DNA of 64,000 nucleotides from assembly GCF_004792695.1 (NCBI RefSeq), contig NZ_SRXU01000003.1, positions 62,001-126,000 of the forward strand, written 5' to 3'. Numbering within the stretch: the first letter of the stretch is position 1; every line of letters begins with the position of its first letter. This document shows, piece by piece, positions 52,102-61,240 of the stretch. The translations under genes and the position numbers were made by a program. The stretch comes from Sphingomonas naasensis (GTDB taxonomy: Bacteria > Pseudomonadota > Alphaproteobacteria > Sphingomonadales > Sphingomonadaceae). A model generated the notes under the pieces. The model did not search any database. It saw nothing but the letters and a program-made list of their open reading frames with translations, and was not told where the DNA came from.

Positions 52102-53136
52102 ATGAGCCTGATGGCGCCAATTGCCGAGCCGGTCGAACTCAAGAAGTATAGCGGGCCGCAGCGCGCGGCCGCGCTGATGCTGGCGCTGGGCAAGGATCAC
52201 GGCGCCCCGATCTGGGAGCAGCTCACCACCGACGAGGTCAAGGAGCTCTCCTCGACGATCGCCGGGCTCGGCCGCGTGCCGGCGCAGGTCGTCGAGCATC
52301 TGCTCATCCAGTTCACCGGCGAAGTCGCCTCGATGGCGTCGCTCCACGGCAGCTACGAGACCACCGAGCGGCTGCTCGGCGGGATCCTGCCGGGCGACAA
52401 GGTCAAGGAGATCATGGAAGACATTCGCGGTCCCTCGGGCCGCACGATGTGGGACAAGCTCTCCAACGTCAGCGAGACCGTCCTCGCCGGCGCGCTCAAG
52501 CACGAATATCCGCAGACCGTCGCGGTGATCCTCTCGAAGCTGCGCCCCGATCACGCCGCGCGCGTGATCGCCGAGCTGCCGCGCGAATTCTCGGTCGACG
52601 TGGTGATGCGCATGCTGCGCATGGAGACCGTCCAGAAGGACGTGATCAATCAGGTCGAGGCGACGCTCAAGAGCGAGTTCATGACCAATCTGTCGCGCTC
52701 GCAGAAGCGCGATCCGCACGAGGCGATGGCCGAGCTGTTCAACTCGCTCGACCGCTCGACCGAGGAAGCGATGCTCACCGCGCTCGACAACAAGGCGCCC
52801 GAAAGCGCCGAGCGCATCCGCGCGCTGATGTTCACCTTCGAGGATCTCGCCAATCTGCTGCCGGCGGCGATCGCGGTGATCGTCCGCAATGCCGACAAGC
52901 GCGAGATGGCGCTGGCATTGAAGGGCGCCCCGGATCAGCTCAAGCAGCTGTTCTTCGGCGCGATGACCGAGCGTGCGGCCAAGCTGATGCGCGAGGACAT
53001 GGCGGCGATGGGCCCGATCCGCGCCCGCGATTGCGAGGAAGCGCAGTCGGCGCTGGTCCGCCTCGCCAAGAGCCTCGCCGATCGCGGCGAGATCCTGCTC
53101 GTCGATCCCAAGTCCGACGACGCGATGATCATCTGA
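52102..53136 (+). CDS. fliG: FliG, motor switch protein
   Basis: This 344-residue protein has the FliG N and M domains and a C-terminal torque domain with the helix QSALVRLAKSLADRGEI. Conserved segments PQTVAVILSKLRPDHAARVI, EVKELSSTIAGLG and FTFEDLANL are clear. FliG contacts MotA. The start ATG overlaps the end of the upstream control region; fliH begins one base after its stop. Confidence 0.95.
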   Translation: MSLMAPIAEPVELKKYSGPQRAAALMLALGKDHGAPIWEQLTTDEVKELSSTIAGLGRVPAQVVEHLLIQFTGEVASMASLHGSYETTERLLGGILPGDKVKEIMEDIRGPSGRTMWDKLSNVSETVLAGALKHEYPQTVAVILSKLRPDHAARVIAELPREFSVDVVMRMLRMETVQKDVINQVEATLKSEFMTNLSRSQKRDPHEAMAELFNSLDRSTEEAMLTALDNKAPESAERIRALMFTFEDLANLLPAAIAVIVRNADKREMALALKGAPDQLKQLFFGAMTERAAKLMREDMAAMGPIRARDCEEAQSALVRLAKSLADRGEILLVDPKSDDAMII

Positions 53137-53137
53137 G

Positions 53138-53812
53138 ATGGGCATGGGCTTCCAGAACGTCGAGCGTTTCGCCTTCGACCGCATCTTCTCCACCCCGGCG
53201 AGCGACGGCGCGACGATCCCGAGCGGCGATACGCTGCTCGAGATCAGCGCGCTGCGCGCCGAGCTTGCCCTGCTCCGCTCGGACGTCGACGCGCAGATCG
53301 CGATCGCCCGCGCCGAGGCGTTCGAGGCCGGGCTCGCCCAGGCCCGCGCCGAGCGCGACGTCGCACTGCTGAGCGCGGTCGACGCACTCCACGCCGGGAT
53401 CGAGGCACTCGACGAGCGTTTCGACGAAGTCTCGACCCGGGTCACCGGCGAGGCCGCCGAGATCGCGCTCGCCGCCGCCGACATGATCGCCGGTCGCGCC
53501 GTCGATCTCGCCCCCGCCGAGGCGATCGACGCCGCGATCGGCCGCGCGCTCGGCCAGGTCGCCCGCGGCACCGAGCTCGAGATCCGCGTCAACCCGGAGC
53601 TGATCGAGACGATCGAGGCGCGCATCGCCGATCGCCAGTCGAAGGACCGTCGCAAGCTCAACCTCACCGTCGTCGGCGATGTCACCGTCGCGGTCGGCGA
53701 CGCGCGGATCAGCTGGGAAAAGGGCGGGCTCTCGCTCGACGCCGACGCCCGCCGCGCCGCAGTGATGGAAGAACTCGAAACGCTCCTCCCCCCGGCTGCC
53801 GGCGCGCATTGA
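53138..53812 (+). CDS. fliH: FliH, flagellar ATPase regulator
   Basis: This 224-residue protein has long alternating Ala/Glu/Arg helices (LLRSDVDAQIAIARAEAFEA) and a C-terminal domain (TELEIRVNPELIETIEARIA). FliH inhibits and anchors FliI, whose gene is not in this window. It ends just before a repeat element. Confidence 0.85.
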   Translation: MGMGFQNVERFAFDRIFSTPASDGATIPSGDTLLEISALRAELALLRSDVDAQIAIARAEAFEAGLAQARAERDVALLSAVDALHAGIEALDERFDEVSTRVTGEAAEIALAAADMIAGRAVDLAPAEAIDAAIGRALGQVARGTELEIRVNPELIETIEARIADRQSKDRRKLNLTVVGDVTVAVGDARISWEKGGLSLDADARRAAVMEELETLLPPAAGAH

Positions 53813-53817
53813 TCCGT

Positions 53818-53987
53818 TCCTCCCCGAGCTGCGCTCGGGGAGGGGGATCATGCGAAGCATGGTGGAGGGGCCGCGCCGAAGGCGCGGCGTCCGCTATCCG
53901 ACAATGTCGACGCCGCGCTTCGGCGGCGCTCCTCCACCACGCCCTGTGGGCGCGGTCCCCCTCCCCCAGGCAGCCTGGGGGAGGAAT
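53818..53987. repeat. Long palindromic repeat between fliH and fliF
   Basis: Outer TCCTCCCCGAGC/GCTCGGGGA and inner GGTGGAGGGGCCGCG type arms fold on themselves. It is a divergent relative of the 62-227 element and separates fliH from fliF. Confidence 0.75.
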
Positions 53988-54036
53988 TTTTATGTCGGCT
54001 CTCCCTCCCCGCACCCCACTAGGCAAAAAATTCCCA

Positions 54037-54056
54037 CCCGGCACAATCTGCCGCCC
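54037..54056 (+). promoter_or_regulatory. ftr-like half palindrome upstream of fliF
   Basis: CCCGGCACAATCTGCCGCCC carries CGGCA/TGCCG arms, like the flgC/fliNOP sites. Confidence 0.35.
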
Positions 54057-54064
54057 GAACCCCT

Positions 54065-54072
54065 CCTATAAG
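54065..54072 (+). promoter_or_regulatory. CCTATAAG element upstream of fliF
   Basis: GAACCCCTCCTATAAG lies 49 bp before the fliF TTG. Confidence 0.4.
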
Positions 54073-54121
54073 TGAAGAGAGAGGGGCATTCCCGCCCCCG
54101 AAGCCACATCACGGGGCGGCA

Positions 54122-55747
54122 TTGGAAGCGATCAAGAAATTTGCCGGGCAGCTTGGCCCGAAGCGGCTGATGCTGATGGGCGGGGTGGCGTTCGCGCTGC
54201 TCGCCGCCCTCGCCTTCGTCGCCACCCGCGGCTCCGATCCGCAGATGGGCTATCTCTACACCGATCTCGATCCGTCCGCCGCCGCGACGATCACCGAGAA
54301 GCTCAAGGCCGCGAACGTGGAATACACGCTCTCCGCCGACGGCACCTCGATCATGGCGCCGCAGGACAAGCTCGCCGAGCTGCGCATGTCGATGGCCGGC
54401 GAGAAGCTCGGCGGCAAGATCGGCTATGAGGTGCTCGACGAGGAGCAGCCCTTCGGCGTCTCCGCCAGCCGCGCCAAGATGAACGAGACGCGCGCCGTCG
54501 AGGGCGAGCTCTCCAAGTCGATCCAGACCATCCAGAATGTCAGCGCCGCGCGCGTCCACATCGTGATGCCCGAGCGCGCGATGTTCGCCGCCGAGAGCCG
54601 CAAGGCGACCGCGGCGGTCACCGTCAAGACCAAGGGCCGTCTCTCCTCGGAGCAGATCGCCTCGATCCGCTATCTCGTCTCCTCCTCGGTCCCCGAGCTC
54701 TCGCCCGAGGCGGTGTCGGTGGTCGATCAGACCGGCGCGCTGCTCGCCCGTGCCGGCGAAGCCGGTTCGGCCGGCGGCGCCGATGCCGATGAGCGCCAGC
54801 AGGCAGTCGAGGCCAAGCTGCGCGAGGAAGTCGAGGCGCTGCTCGAGCCGATCGTCGGCCAGGGCAAGGTTCGCGCCGAGGTCTCCGCGCAGATCGATCG
54901 CGACCAGACCCGCGAGGAAGCCAATGTCTTCGATCCCGACAAGCAAGTGATCTCGCGTCAGGTCAGCGTCGAGAATGGCGAGCAGAACAGCGAGCAGGAT
55001 GCCGGTGCGCAAACCGCGTCGGTCGCCAACCAGCTTCCCGAGACGCAGGGCCAGGCGCCCGGCGGCGCCAATGGCACCGGCCGCCAGTCGCGCAGCAACC
55101 AGACCTCGGAAGACACCACCTACGACAACAGCTCGACCAAGACGGTCACGCTGCGCGGCCCCGGCAAGGTCACCCGCCTCACCGTCGCGGTGATGGTCGA
55201 TGGCGGCGAGAAGGGTCTGCCCCAGCCGCAGATGCAGCGCATCCAGCGCCTCGTCGAGAATGCCGTGGGCATGGACGCCGAGCGCGGCGACAGCGTCGTG
55301 GTCGAGAGCATGCGCTTCGCCAATGACGACAGCCTCGCCGACAAGGAGGCCGGCATCCTGTCGAGCCTGCCGATGGATCGGATCTGGGGCCTGCTGCAGA
55401 TCATCGTGATCGGCGTGGTCGGTCTGATCGCTCTCAAGATGCTCAAGCCCAAGATCGTGCCGCAGCCCGCCGCTGCCGCGCTCGAAGGCCCGGCCGGCGA
55501 GATGCCGCTGACCGCCCAGTCGCCCGAGATGCTCGCGCTCGCCGAGCGCGCCGCGGACGGCGATGCCGAGGCGATGCAGAAGCTCGAAGCCATGAACAAT
55601 GCCGATCAGCCGCTGCTCGATCAGGAGATCGCGCTCGCCCAGGTCGACGGCCGTATCAAGCTCTCCGCCCTCAAGCGCATTGGCGATGCGATCTCCGCGA
55701 GCCCGCCCGAAGCGGCCTCGGTGATCCGCCAGTGGATGAATGCATAA
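54122..55747 (+). CDS. fliF: FliF, MS-ring protein
   Basis: This 541-residue protein has two membrane helices (about residues 20-39 and 422-440) flanking the ring-building domains (GYLYTDLDPSAAATITEKLK, SAARVHIVMPERAMFAAES, TVKTKGRLSSEQIASIRYLV) and a cytoplasmic C-terminal tail that binds FliG. The start is TTG 54122, which has only a weak GGGGCGG site upstream. Confidence 0.95.
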   Translation: MEAIKKFAGQLGPKRLMLMGGVAFALLAALAFVATRGSDPQMGYLYTDLDPSAAATITEKLKAANVEYTLSADGTSIMAPQDKLAELRMSMAGEKLGGKIGYEVLDEEQPFGVSASRAKMNETRAVEGELSKSIQTIQNVSAARVHIVMPERAMFAAESRKATAAVTVKTKGRLSSEQIASIRYLVSSSVPELSPEAVSVVDQTGALLARAGEAGSAGGADADERQQAVEAKLREEVEALLEPIVGQGKVRAEVSAQIDRDQTREEANVFDPDKQVISRQVSVENGEQNSEQDAGAQTASVANQLPETQGQAPGGANGTGRQSRSNQTSEDTTYDNSSTKTVTLRGPGKVTRLTVAVMVDGGEKGLPQPQMQRIQRLVENAVGMDAERGDSVVVESMRFANDDSLADKEAGILSSLPMDRIWGLLQIIVIGVVGLIALKMLKPKIVPQPAAAALEGPAGEMPLTAQSPEMLALAERAADGDAEAMQKLEAMNNADQPLLDQEIALAQVDGRIKLSALKRIGDAISASPPEAASVIRQWMNA

Positions 55748-55760
55748 GGATTTGACGACG

Positions 55761-56111
55761 ATGACCATCGAACCCCACGACATCATCCCTGCGGATCCCA
55801 GCGACGCGAACGCCCCGGTGTTCGAGGATTTCGAGCCGTTCCCCGGCAGCGACCAGGCCGTCGCCGGCGCCGAGGGCCTCGAGGCCGTCCACGACGTGCC
55901 GGTCAAGGTCCAGGCCGTGCTCGGCCGCGCCCGCATGCCGGTCGGCGAGCTGCTCCACCTCACCTCGGGCACCGTCGTCGAGCTCGATCGCCGCGTCGGC
56001 GAGCCGGTCGACATCTTCGTCAACGATCGCCTGATCGCCCGCGGCGAAGTCGTGCTGATCGACAACGCGCTCGGCGTGACGCTCACCGAAATCGTTCGTC
56101 AGGACCGTTGA
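55761..56111 (+). CDS. fliN: FliN, motor switch protein (second copy)
   Basis: This 116-residue protein has an acidic N-terminal extension and a C-terminal SpoA domain (VPVKVQAVLGRARMPVGELL, DIFVNDRLIARGEVVLIDNA). It lies in the Caulobacter-type fliF-fliN-flbD order and is the likely C-ring component. An in-frame ATG 55740 overlaps the fliF stop; ATG 55761 has an AAGGA ten bases upstream, so I prefer it. Confidence 0.9.
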   Translation: MTIEPHDIIPADPSDANAPVFEDFEPFPGSDQAVAGAEGLEAVHDVPVKVQAVLGRARMPVGELLHLTSGTVVELDRRVGEPVDIFVNDRLIARGEVVLIDNALGVTLTEIVRQDR

Positions 56112-57445
56112 TGCCGCAATCCATCCGAATGATCCTGGTCGGCGCGCCCGGCGGCGAGTTCCGCCGCGCGGCCGAGCTGGCCCGCGATGCCGGCGCCGCG
56201 GTGGCGATGGCCGACACGCCGGCGCAGGCGCTCGACCTGCTCCGCGCGGGCGGCGGCGATATGGTGATGATCGATGTCGACACCGACATCGCCGGCTTCA
56301 TGGCGAGCATCCGCGCCGAGCGCTTCACCCTCCCCGTGCTCGCCTGCGGCATCCAGGCCTCGGCCGAGCGCGCGGTGGCGGCGATCCGCGCCGGTGCCCG
56401 CGACTATGTCCCCCTCCCGCCGCAGCGCGAGCTGATCGCAGCGGCGATCGCCTCGGTGATCGAGCGCAAGGCGCCGGTCCGCATCGGCGACCATCCCGCG
56501 CTTGCCCGCGCCGTTTCGCTCGCTACGGCCGTGGCGCCGACCGCCGCTCCGGTGCTCGTCACCGGCGAGAAGGGCAGCGGCAAGGAAGTTCTCGCCCGCA
56601 CGATCCACGAGGCGTCGGGCCGCCCCAATCCGATGTACGTCGTCGAATGCGCCGGCGTCGCCCCCGACGTGCTCGAGTCCGAATTGTTCGGCCACGAGGC
56701 CGGCGCCTTCCCCGGCGCGGTCGCGCGCCGCATCGGCCGGCTCGAAAAGGCCGCCGGCGGCACGATCTTCCTGCGCGAAGTCGGCAGCCTCGCCCCCGCC
56801 ACCCAGGCGCGCCTCGCCGAGGCGCTGCAGGAGCAGCGCTTCACCCGCATCGGCGGCAGCGAGATCGTCCCCTTCCAGGCGCGGCTGATCGCCTCGACCG
56901 GCACCGAGCTCGAAGCCGCGGTCAATGCCGGCAGCTTCCGCGCCGATCTGCTCGTCCGCCTCGGCCTCGTCCGGGTCGAGGTGCCGCCGCTCCGCGCGCG
57001 GGGCGGCGATCTGGTCCAGCTCGCCCAGCATTTCGCCGAGCGGCTCGCCGAGTCCGATGGCGTCCCCGCCCGCCCGTTCAGCGAAGCGGCGCTGGTGCTG
57101 CTGTCGCGCTATGCCTGGCCCGGCAACATCCGCGAGCTCGAGGACTGCACCCACCGTGCCGTCTTGCTCGCGCAGGGCCCGGCGATCGAGCCGCACGATC
57201 TCGTCCGCTCGGATGGTACCCGGCTGCTCGATCTCGAGCTCGCCGAGCCCGGCGGCCTCCAGATCGAGAGCCTTGTCGGCCGCACCGTCGAGGAGGTCGA
57301 GCGCGAGCTGATCCTCCACACGCTGACGCGCTGCCACGGCAACCGCACCTCGGCGTCGAACATCCTCGGCATCTCGGTGCGCACGATGCGCAACAAGCTG
57401 CGCACGTTCATCGAGGCCGGCATCGCCGTCGCTCCGGCACCGTGA
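56111..57445 (+). CDS. flbD: FlbD-type flagellar regulator with degenerate ATPase motifs
   Basis: This 444-residue protein has an N-terminal receiver-like domain (IDVDTDIAGFMASIR, ARDYVPLPPQRELI), an AAA+ domain and a C-terminal Fis-type helix-turn-helix (CHGNRTSASNILGISVRTMR). Walker A reads GEKGSGKE. The GAFTGA loop reads GAFPGA (about residue 198) and the Walker B aspartate is replaced by Arg (IFLREVGS, Arg222). The gene lies in the usual fliF-fliN-flbD order. DNA binding looks intact; classic sigma-54 activation does not. Confidence 0.85.
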   Translation: MPQSIRMILVGAPGGEFRRAAELARDAGAAVAMADTPAQALDLLRAGGGDMVMIDVDTDIAGFMASIRAERFTLPVLACGIQASAERAVAAIRAGARDYVPLPPQRELIAAAIASVIERKAPVRIGDHPALARAVSLATAVAPTAAPVLVTGEKGSGKEVLARTIHEASGRPNPMYVVECAGVAPDVLESELFGHEAGAFPGAVARRIGRLEKAAGGTIFLREVGSLAPATQARLAEALQEQRFTRIGGSEIVPFQARLIASTGTELEAAVNAGSFRADLLVRLGLVRVEVPPLRARGGDLVQLAQHFAERLAESDGVPARPFSEAALVLLSRYAWPGNIRELEDCTHRAVLLAQGPAIEPHDLVRSDGTRLLDLELAEPGGLQIESLVGRTVEEVERELILHTLTRCHGNRTSASNILGISVRTMRNKLRTFIEAGIAVAPAP

Positions 57446-57462
57446 TCGGGCCGACCGTTTTT

Positions 57463-57580
57463 CTCCCTCTCCCGCCTGCGGGAGAGGGTCGGGGTGAGGG
57501 TCGGTCCCTCCCCGCCAGCGAAACGGCACGCCGAACCGGACTCACCTTCACCCAATCCTCTCCCGCAAGCGGGAGAGGGC
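57463..57580. repeat. Palindromic repeat between flbD and flhA
   Basis: The two arms (57463-57500 and 57535-57580) each hold a CTCTCCCGC/GCGGGAGAG hairpin and are inverted copies of each other. The CTCTCCCGC/GCGGGAGAG core also occurs near 37140. Confidence 0.75.
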
Positions 57581-57599
57581 CAGTCATCGAGCAGCTCTG

Positions 57600-59681
57600 A
57601 TGCCCCCAGCCATCGCCAATCTTCTCAACCGCATCGGCCTGAACCGCGATCTCGCGCTGGCCGGCTCGGTCGTCGCGATCATCGCGATGCTGGTCCTGCC
57701 GATGCCGGGCTGGCTGCTCGATCTCGGGCTCGCGCTGTCGATCACCATCGCGGTGATGATCCTGATGACGGCGCTGTTCATCGAGAAGCCGCTGGAGCTC
57801 AGCGCCTTCCCGACGATCCTGTTGATCGCGACGATGTTCCGATTGGGCCTCAATCTCGCCTCCACCCGCCTGATCCTCACCCATGGCCATGAAGGCCATG
57901 GCGCCGCGGGCGGGGTGATCGGGGCGTTCGGCGAGTTTCTGATGGGCGGCGAGGTCATCATCGGCCTCACCATCTTCATGATCCTGATCGTCATCAACTT
58001 CGTCGTCATCACCAAGGGCGCCGGACGTATCGCCGAAGTCGCCGCGCGCTTCAGCCTCGATGCGATGCCCGGCAAGCAGATGGCGATCGACGCCGATCTC
58101 TCCGCCGGCATGATCACCGAGGAGCAGGCGCGCGAGCGCCGCGCCGAGATCGAGGCCGAGAGCGGCTTCTACGGCTCGATGGACGGTGCCTCGAAGTTCG
58201 TGAAGGGCGATGCCGTCGCCGCGCTGCTGATCACCGCGGTCAACATCGTCGTCGGCCTCACCATCGGCGTCGTCTCGCATGGCGTGCCGATCGGCGAGGC
58301 GTTCCACACCTATACCGTGCTCACCGCGGGCGAGGGTCTGGTCAGCCAGATCCCCGCGCTGATCATCTCGATTGCCGCGGGTCTGCTCGTCTCGAAGGGC
58401 GGCATCAAGGGCAAGACCGGCGCCACGCTCGGCGAGCAGCTCGGCCGCTATCCCAAGGCGTTCGGCATGGTGTCGTTCCTGATGGGCGCGCTGGCGCTGA
58501 TGCCCGGCCTGCCCTTCATCCCCTTCGCGATGTTCTCCGCCGCCGCCGGCTATGCCGCGTGGAAGATGAGCAAGAACGCCCAGGCCAGGGTCGCCCTCGC
58601 CCGTGCCATCGCCGCGCAGGAAGAAGCGCAGACCGCGATCGTCGAGCAGCCCATCTCGCAAACGCTCGCCATCGACGCGGTGCGCATCGAGATCGGCTAT
58701 GCGCTGCTGCCGATGATCAACGACGAGCAGCGCGAGCCGCGCCTCGACGATCAGGTCCGCGCGCTCCGCCGCCAGATGGCGACCGATTTCGGCTTCGTCC
58801 TCCCCTCGGTCCGCATCATCGACAATATGGGCCTTAAGCCCAACGAGTATGTCATCACGATCAAGGAGACCGAGGCGGCGCGCGGCGAGATCAAGCTCGA
58901 GAAGCTGCTGCTGATCAATCCGGGCGGCGGGCCCGTCGGCATGCCCGGCGACGTCACCAAGGAGCCGGTGTTCGGCCTCCCCGCGCTGTGGATCGATCGC
59001 GAGCTGCGCGACGAGGCCGGCTTCCGCGGGCTGACCGTGGTCGATTGCGGCACGATCATCACCACCCATCTGACCGAGCTGGTCAAGGACAACATCGCCG
59101 ATCTGCTCTCCTACACCGAGACGCAGAAGCTGCTCACCGAGGTCCACAAGGATTCGGAGAAGCTCGTCGCCGACATCGTTCCGTCGAAGGTCTCGATCTC
59201 GAGCGTCCAGCGCATCCTCCAGAACCTGCTTTCGGAAGGCATCTCGATCCGCGACGTGCCGACGATCCTCGAAGGCATCGCCGAGGCCGCGCCGCTGACC
59301 AACAACCTGACCCAGATGACCGAGCATGTCCGCGGCCGGCTCGCCCGCCAGATCAGCGCATCGCAGGTCCGCGGCGAAGCGATCCCGGTGGTCACGCTGT
59401 CGTCCGAATGGGACCAGGCCTTTGCCGAATCGATCCTCGGCCATGGCGACGATCGCCAGCTGGCGATGGCCCCCTCGGCGCTGCAGAAGTTCATCCAGTC
59501 GGTGCGCGAGACCTATGATCGGCTCGCGCAGGACGGCGAGATTCCGTGCCTGCTCACCAGCCCGGCGATCCGCCCCTTCGTCCGCTCGATCATCGAGCGC
59601 GTGCGGCCCGCGACGGTGGTGCTCTCGCAGAACGAGATCCACGCCCGCGCCCGCATTCGCGCGCTCGGCACGATCGGTTGA
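57600..59681 (+). CDS. flhA: FlhA, flagellar export platform protein
   Basis: This 693-residue protein has about eight N-terminal membrane helices and the FHIPEP-family region (GRIAEVAARFSLDAMPGKQM; SLDAMPGKQMAIDADLSAG), then a large cytoplasmic domain (LSSEWDQAFAESILG). It selects export substrates and chaperones. It follows flbD after the repeat and begins at ATG 57600. Confidence 0.97.
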   Translation: MPPAIANLLNRIGLNRDLALAGSVVAIIAMLVLPMPGWLLDLGLALSITIAVMILMTALFIEKPLELSAFPTILLIATMFRLGLNLASTRLILTHGHEGHGAAGGVIGAFGEFLMGGEVIIGLTIFMILIVINFVVITKGAGRIAEVAARFSLDAMPGKQMAIDADLSAGMITEEQARERRAEIEAESGFYGSMDGASKFVKGDAVAALLITAVNIVVGLTIGVVSHGVPIGEAFHTYTVLTAGEGLVSQIPALIISIAAGLLVSKGGIKGKTGATLGEQLGRYPKAFGMVSFLMGALALMPGLPFIPFAMFSAAAGYAAWKMSKNAQARVALARAIAAQEEAQTAIVEQPISQTLAIDAVRIEIGYALLPMINDEQREPRLDDQVRALRRQMATDFGFVLPSVRIIDNMGLKPNEYVITIKETEAARGEIKLEKLLLINPGGGPVGMPGDVTKEPVFGLPALWIDRELRDEAGFRGLTVVDCGTIITTHLTELVKDNIADLLSYTETQKLLTEVHKDSEKLVADIVPSKVSISSVQRILQNLLSEGISIRDVPTILEGIAEAAPLTNNLTQMTEHVRGRLARQISASQVRGEAIPVVTLSSEWDQAFAESILGHGDDRQLAMAPSALQKFIQSVRETYDRLAQDGEIPCLLTSPAIRPFVRSIIERVRPATVVLSQNEIHARARIRALGTIG

Positions 59682-59702
59682 GGCCGTTCGCGCAACAATC
59701 AT

Positions 59703-59710
59703 CCTATAAT
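59703..59710 (+). promoter_or_regulatory. CCTATAAT element upstream of fliK
   Basis: CAACAATCATCCTATAAT lies 40 bp before the fliK ATG. Confidence 0.4.
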
Positions 59711-59749
59711 GAAAAAGCGGCCCTTTGAGGCCGGGCAAGAGGCGACCGG

Positions 59750-61231
59750 ATGCAGATCAACCCCTTCGGCTTACCGTCAGGCGCGGGCGCGCAGTCCGCA
59801 TCGGCGTTCGCCGGCACCGGGCTCGGCTTCATCGAAGCGCTCGGCGCGATGACCCAGGGCGGTCTCGTCCAGCCGATGGCGATCGGTGGGCCCGGGCTGG
59901 CCCAGGCCGCGACGCGCGACCCGGCCCAGCCAAGGGCCCCGCTCGCCGCGACCGGAACGCTGCCCGGCTTCCAGCAGCCGGCCGCATTCTCGCAGCTTCT
60001 CGCCACCGCCGCGAAGCTCCCGGCCGCGCAGCCGACGCCGGCCGCGCCCGAGGCCGTGCTCGCGCCCGCCCCGCTCCCCGCCGAGCCGGTGACCCCGCTC
60101 GCCGCCGCGCCGGTGCCGCCTGCCCAGCCATTGGCCGAAGCGCCGACGCCCGAGACTCCGGTCGAAGCACCGGCCGCCCCCACATCACCGGCGCCGGCGA
60201 AGAACCCGCCGGTCGTCGCGAAGCCGCTGCCCCGGCCTGACCTGCCGGCACCCGCCGCGCCCGGGGAAGGCCAGCCCCAGCCCGATGCCGCGCTCACGAC
60301 CGATCTGCCCGTCGTCGCCAAGCCCGAAGAGACCGCGCCGACCCCGCGCAAGGCTCCGCGCGGCGCCGCGGTCGAGACCGATCCAGCCGCGCAGCCCGAC
60401 GCCAAGGCGCCGGTCCCGGCCGAGCTGCTCGCCACCGGCATGCCGTTGCAGCCCGCTCCGCAGCCGCAGCCGCAGCCGGCGCCGCGCGAGGCGATGCAGA
60501 CCGCGAACAACGCCGCTTCGCCCGCCGTCCGCAAGACGGCGGCCGCGAATGCGCCGGCGGGCGATGCCACCCAGCCGGCCGCGGGCACCAATGCCCCCGC
60601 GACCGCCGACTTCGCCGATGCCGTCGCGGCCCGCGGCGACTCTTCCGGCGGCGACGCCCATGCCGACGCGCAGGGCCAGCCCGATGCGCGTCCCGCCGGC
60701 ATCGCCCGCGCCGACGCGCCGGTCCCGGCCTTCCAGCCCGGCCATGCCACCGCCGCCACGCACCCCGCCGCCGCCGGCAGCGCGCCCGCGCCCGCCGAGC
60801 CGGTGATCGAAGCCCGTTCCGGCCATCTCGGCCATTCGCTGGGTGTCGAGATCGCGCGCAAGGTCGAGCTCGGCGAGGAGACGCTGCGCATCCGCCTCAA
60901 TCCGATCGAGCTCGGCCGGATCGAAGTGACGCTCGCCTTCGACGACAAGGGCAGCCTCCAGGCCACCGTGCGCACCGAGAGCGCGCAGGCGATGGACCTG
61001 CTCCGCCAGGACGCGCCCGATCTCGCCCGCACGCTCGATCAGGCCGGCGTCCGCACCGACGCGCAGAGCTTCCGCTTCGAGAATCGCGGCGGCGACGGCG
61101 GCGGCCAGCAGGCCCAGCAGCAGCATTCGCAGAATCGCGGCAGCTTCGCGTCGTCCGATGACGATGCCGGCGCCGCCGAACCCATCTACCGCCCGGTCCG
61201 CAGCGACGGGCAGGTCGACCTTCTCGCCTGA
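59750..61231 (+). CDS. fliK: FliK, hook-length control protein
   Basis: This 493-residue protein is Ala/Pro-rich through most of its length (a molecular ruler) and ends with the Flg_hook domain (GEETLRIRLNPIELGRIEVT, ATVRTESAQAMDLLRQDAPD). It tells FlhB when the hook is long enough. It is followed at a ten-base gap by flgD. Confidence 0.92.
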   Translation: MQINPFGLPSGAGAQSASAFAGTGLGFIEALGAMTQGGLVQPMAIGGPGLAQAATRDPAQPRAPLAATGTLPGFQQPAAFSQLLATAAKLPAAQPTPAAPEAVLAPAPLPAEPVTPLAAAPVPPAQPLAEAPTPETPVEAPAAPTSPAPAKNPPVVAKPLPRPDLPAPAAPGEGQPQPDAALTTDLPVVAKPEETAPTPRKAPRGAAVETDPAAQPDAKAPVPAELLATGMPLQPAPQPQPQPAPREAMQTANNAASPAVRKTAAANAPAGDATQPAAGTNAPATADFADAVAARGDSSGGDAHADAQGQPDARPAGIARADAPVPAFQPGHATAATHPAAAGSAPAPAEPVIEARSGHLGHSLGVEIARKVELGEETLRIRLNPIELGRIEVTLAFDDKGSLQATVRTESAQAMDLLRQDAPDLARTLDQAGVRTDAQSFRFENRGGDGGGQQAQQQHSQNRGSFASSDDDAGAAEPIYRPVRSDGQVDLLA

Positions 61232-61240
61232 GGAAATCCT

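Noticed and set aside
49262..52105. A 947-residue plus-strand frame opposite the propeller gene
   Set aside because: The composition is a mirror of the propeller gene codons (Arg/Asp/Ala rich), and no motif is seen.
57408..59738. A 776-residue minus-strand frame opposite flhA
   Set aside because: An antisense shadow with Asp/His/Arg bias overlapping the clear FlhA gene.
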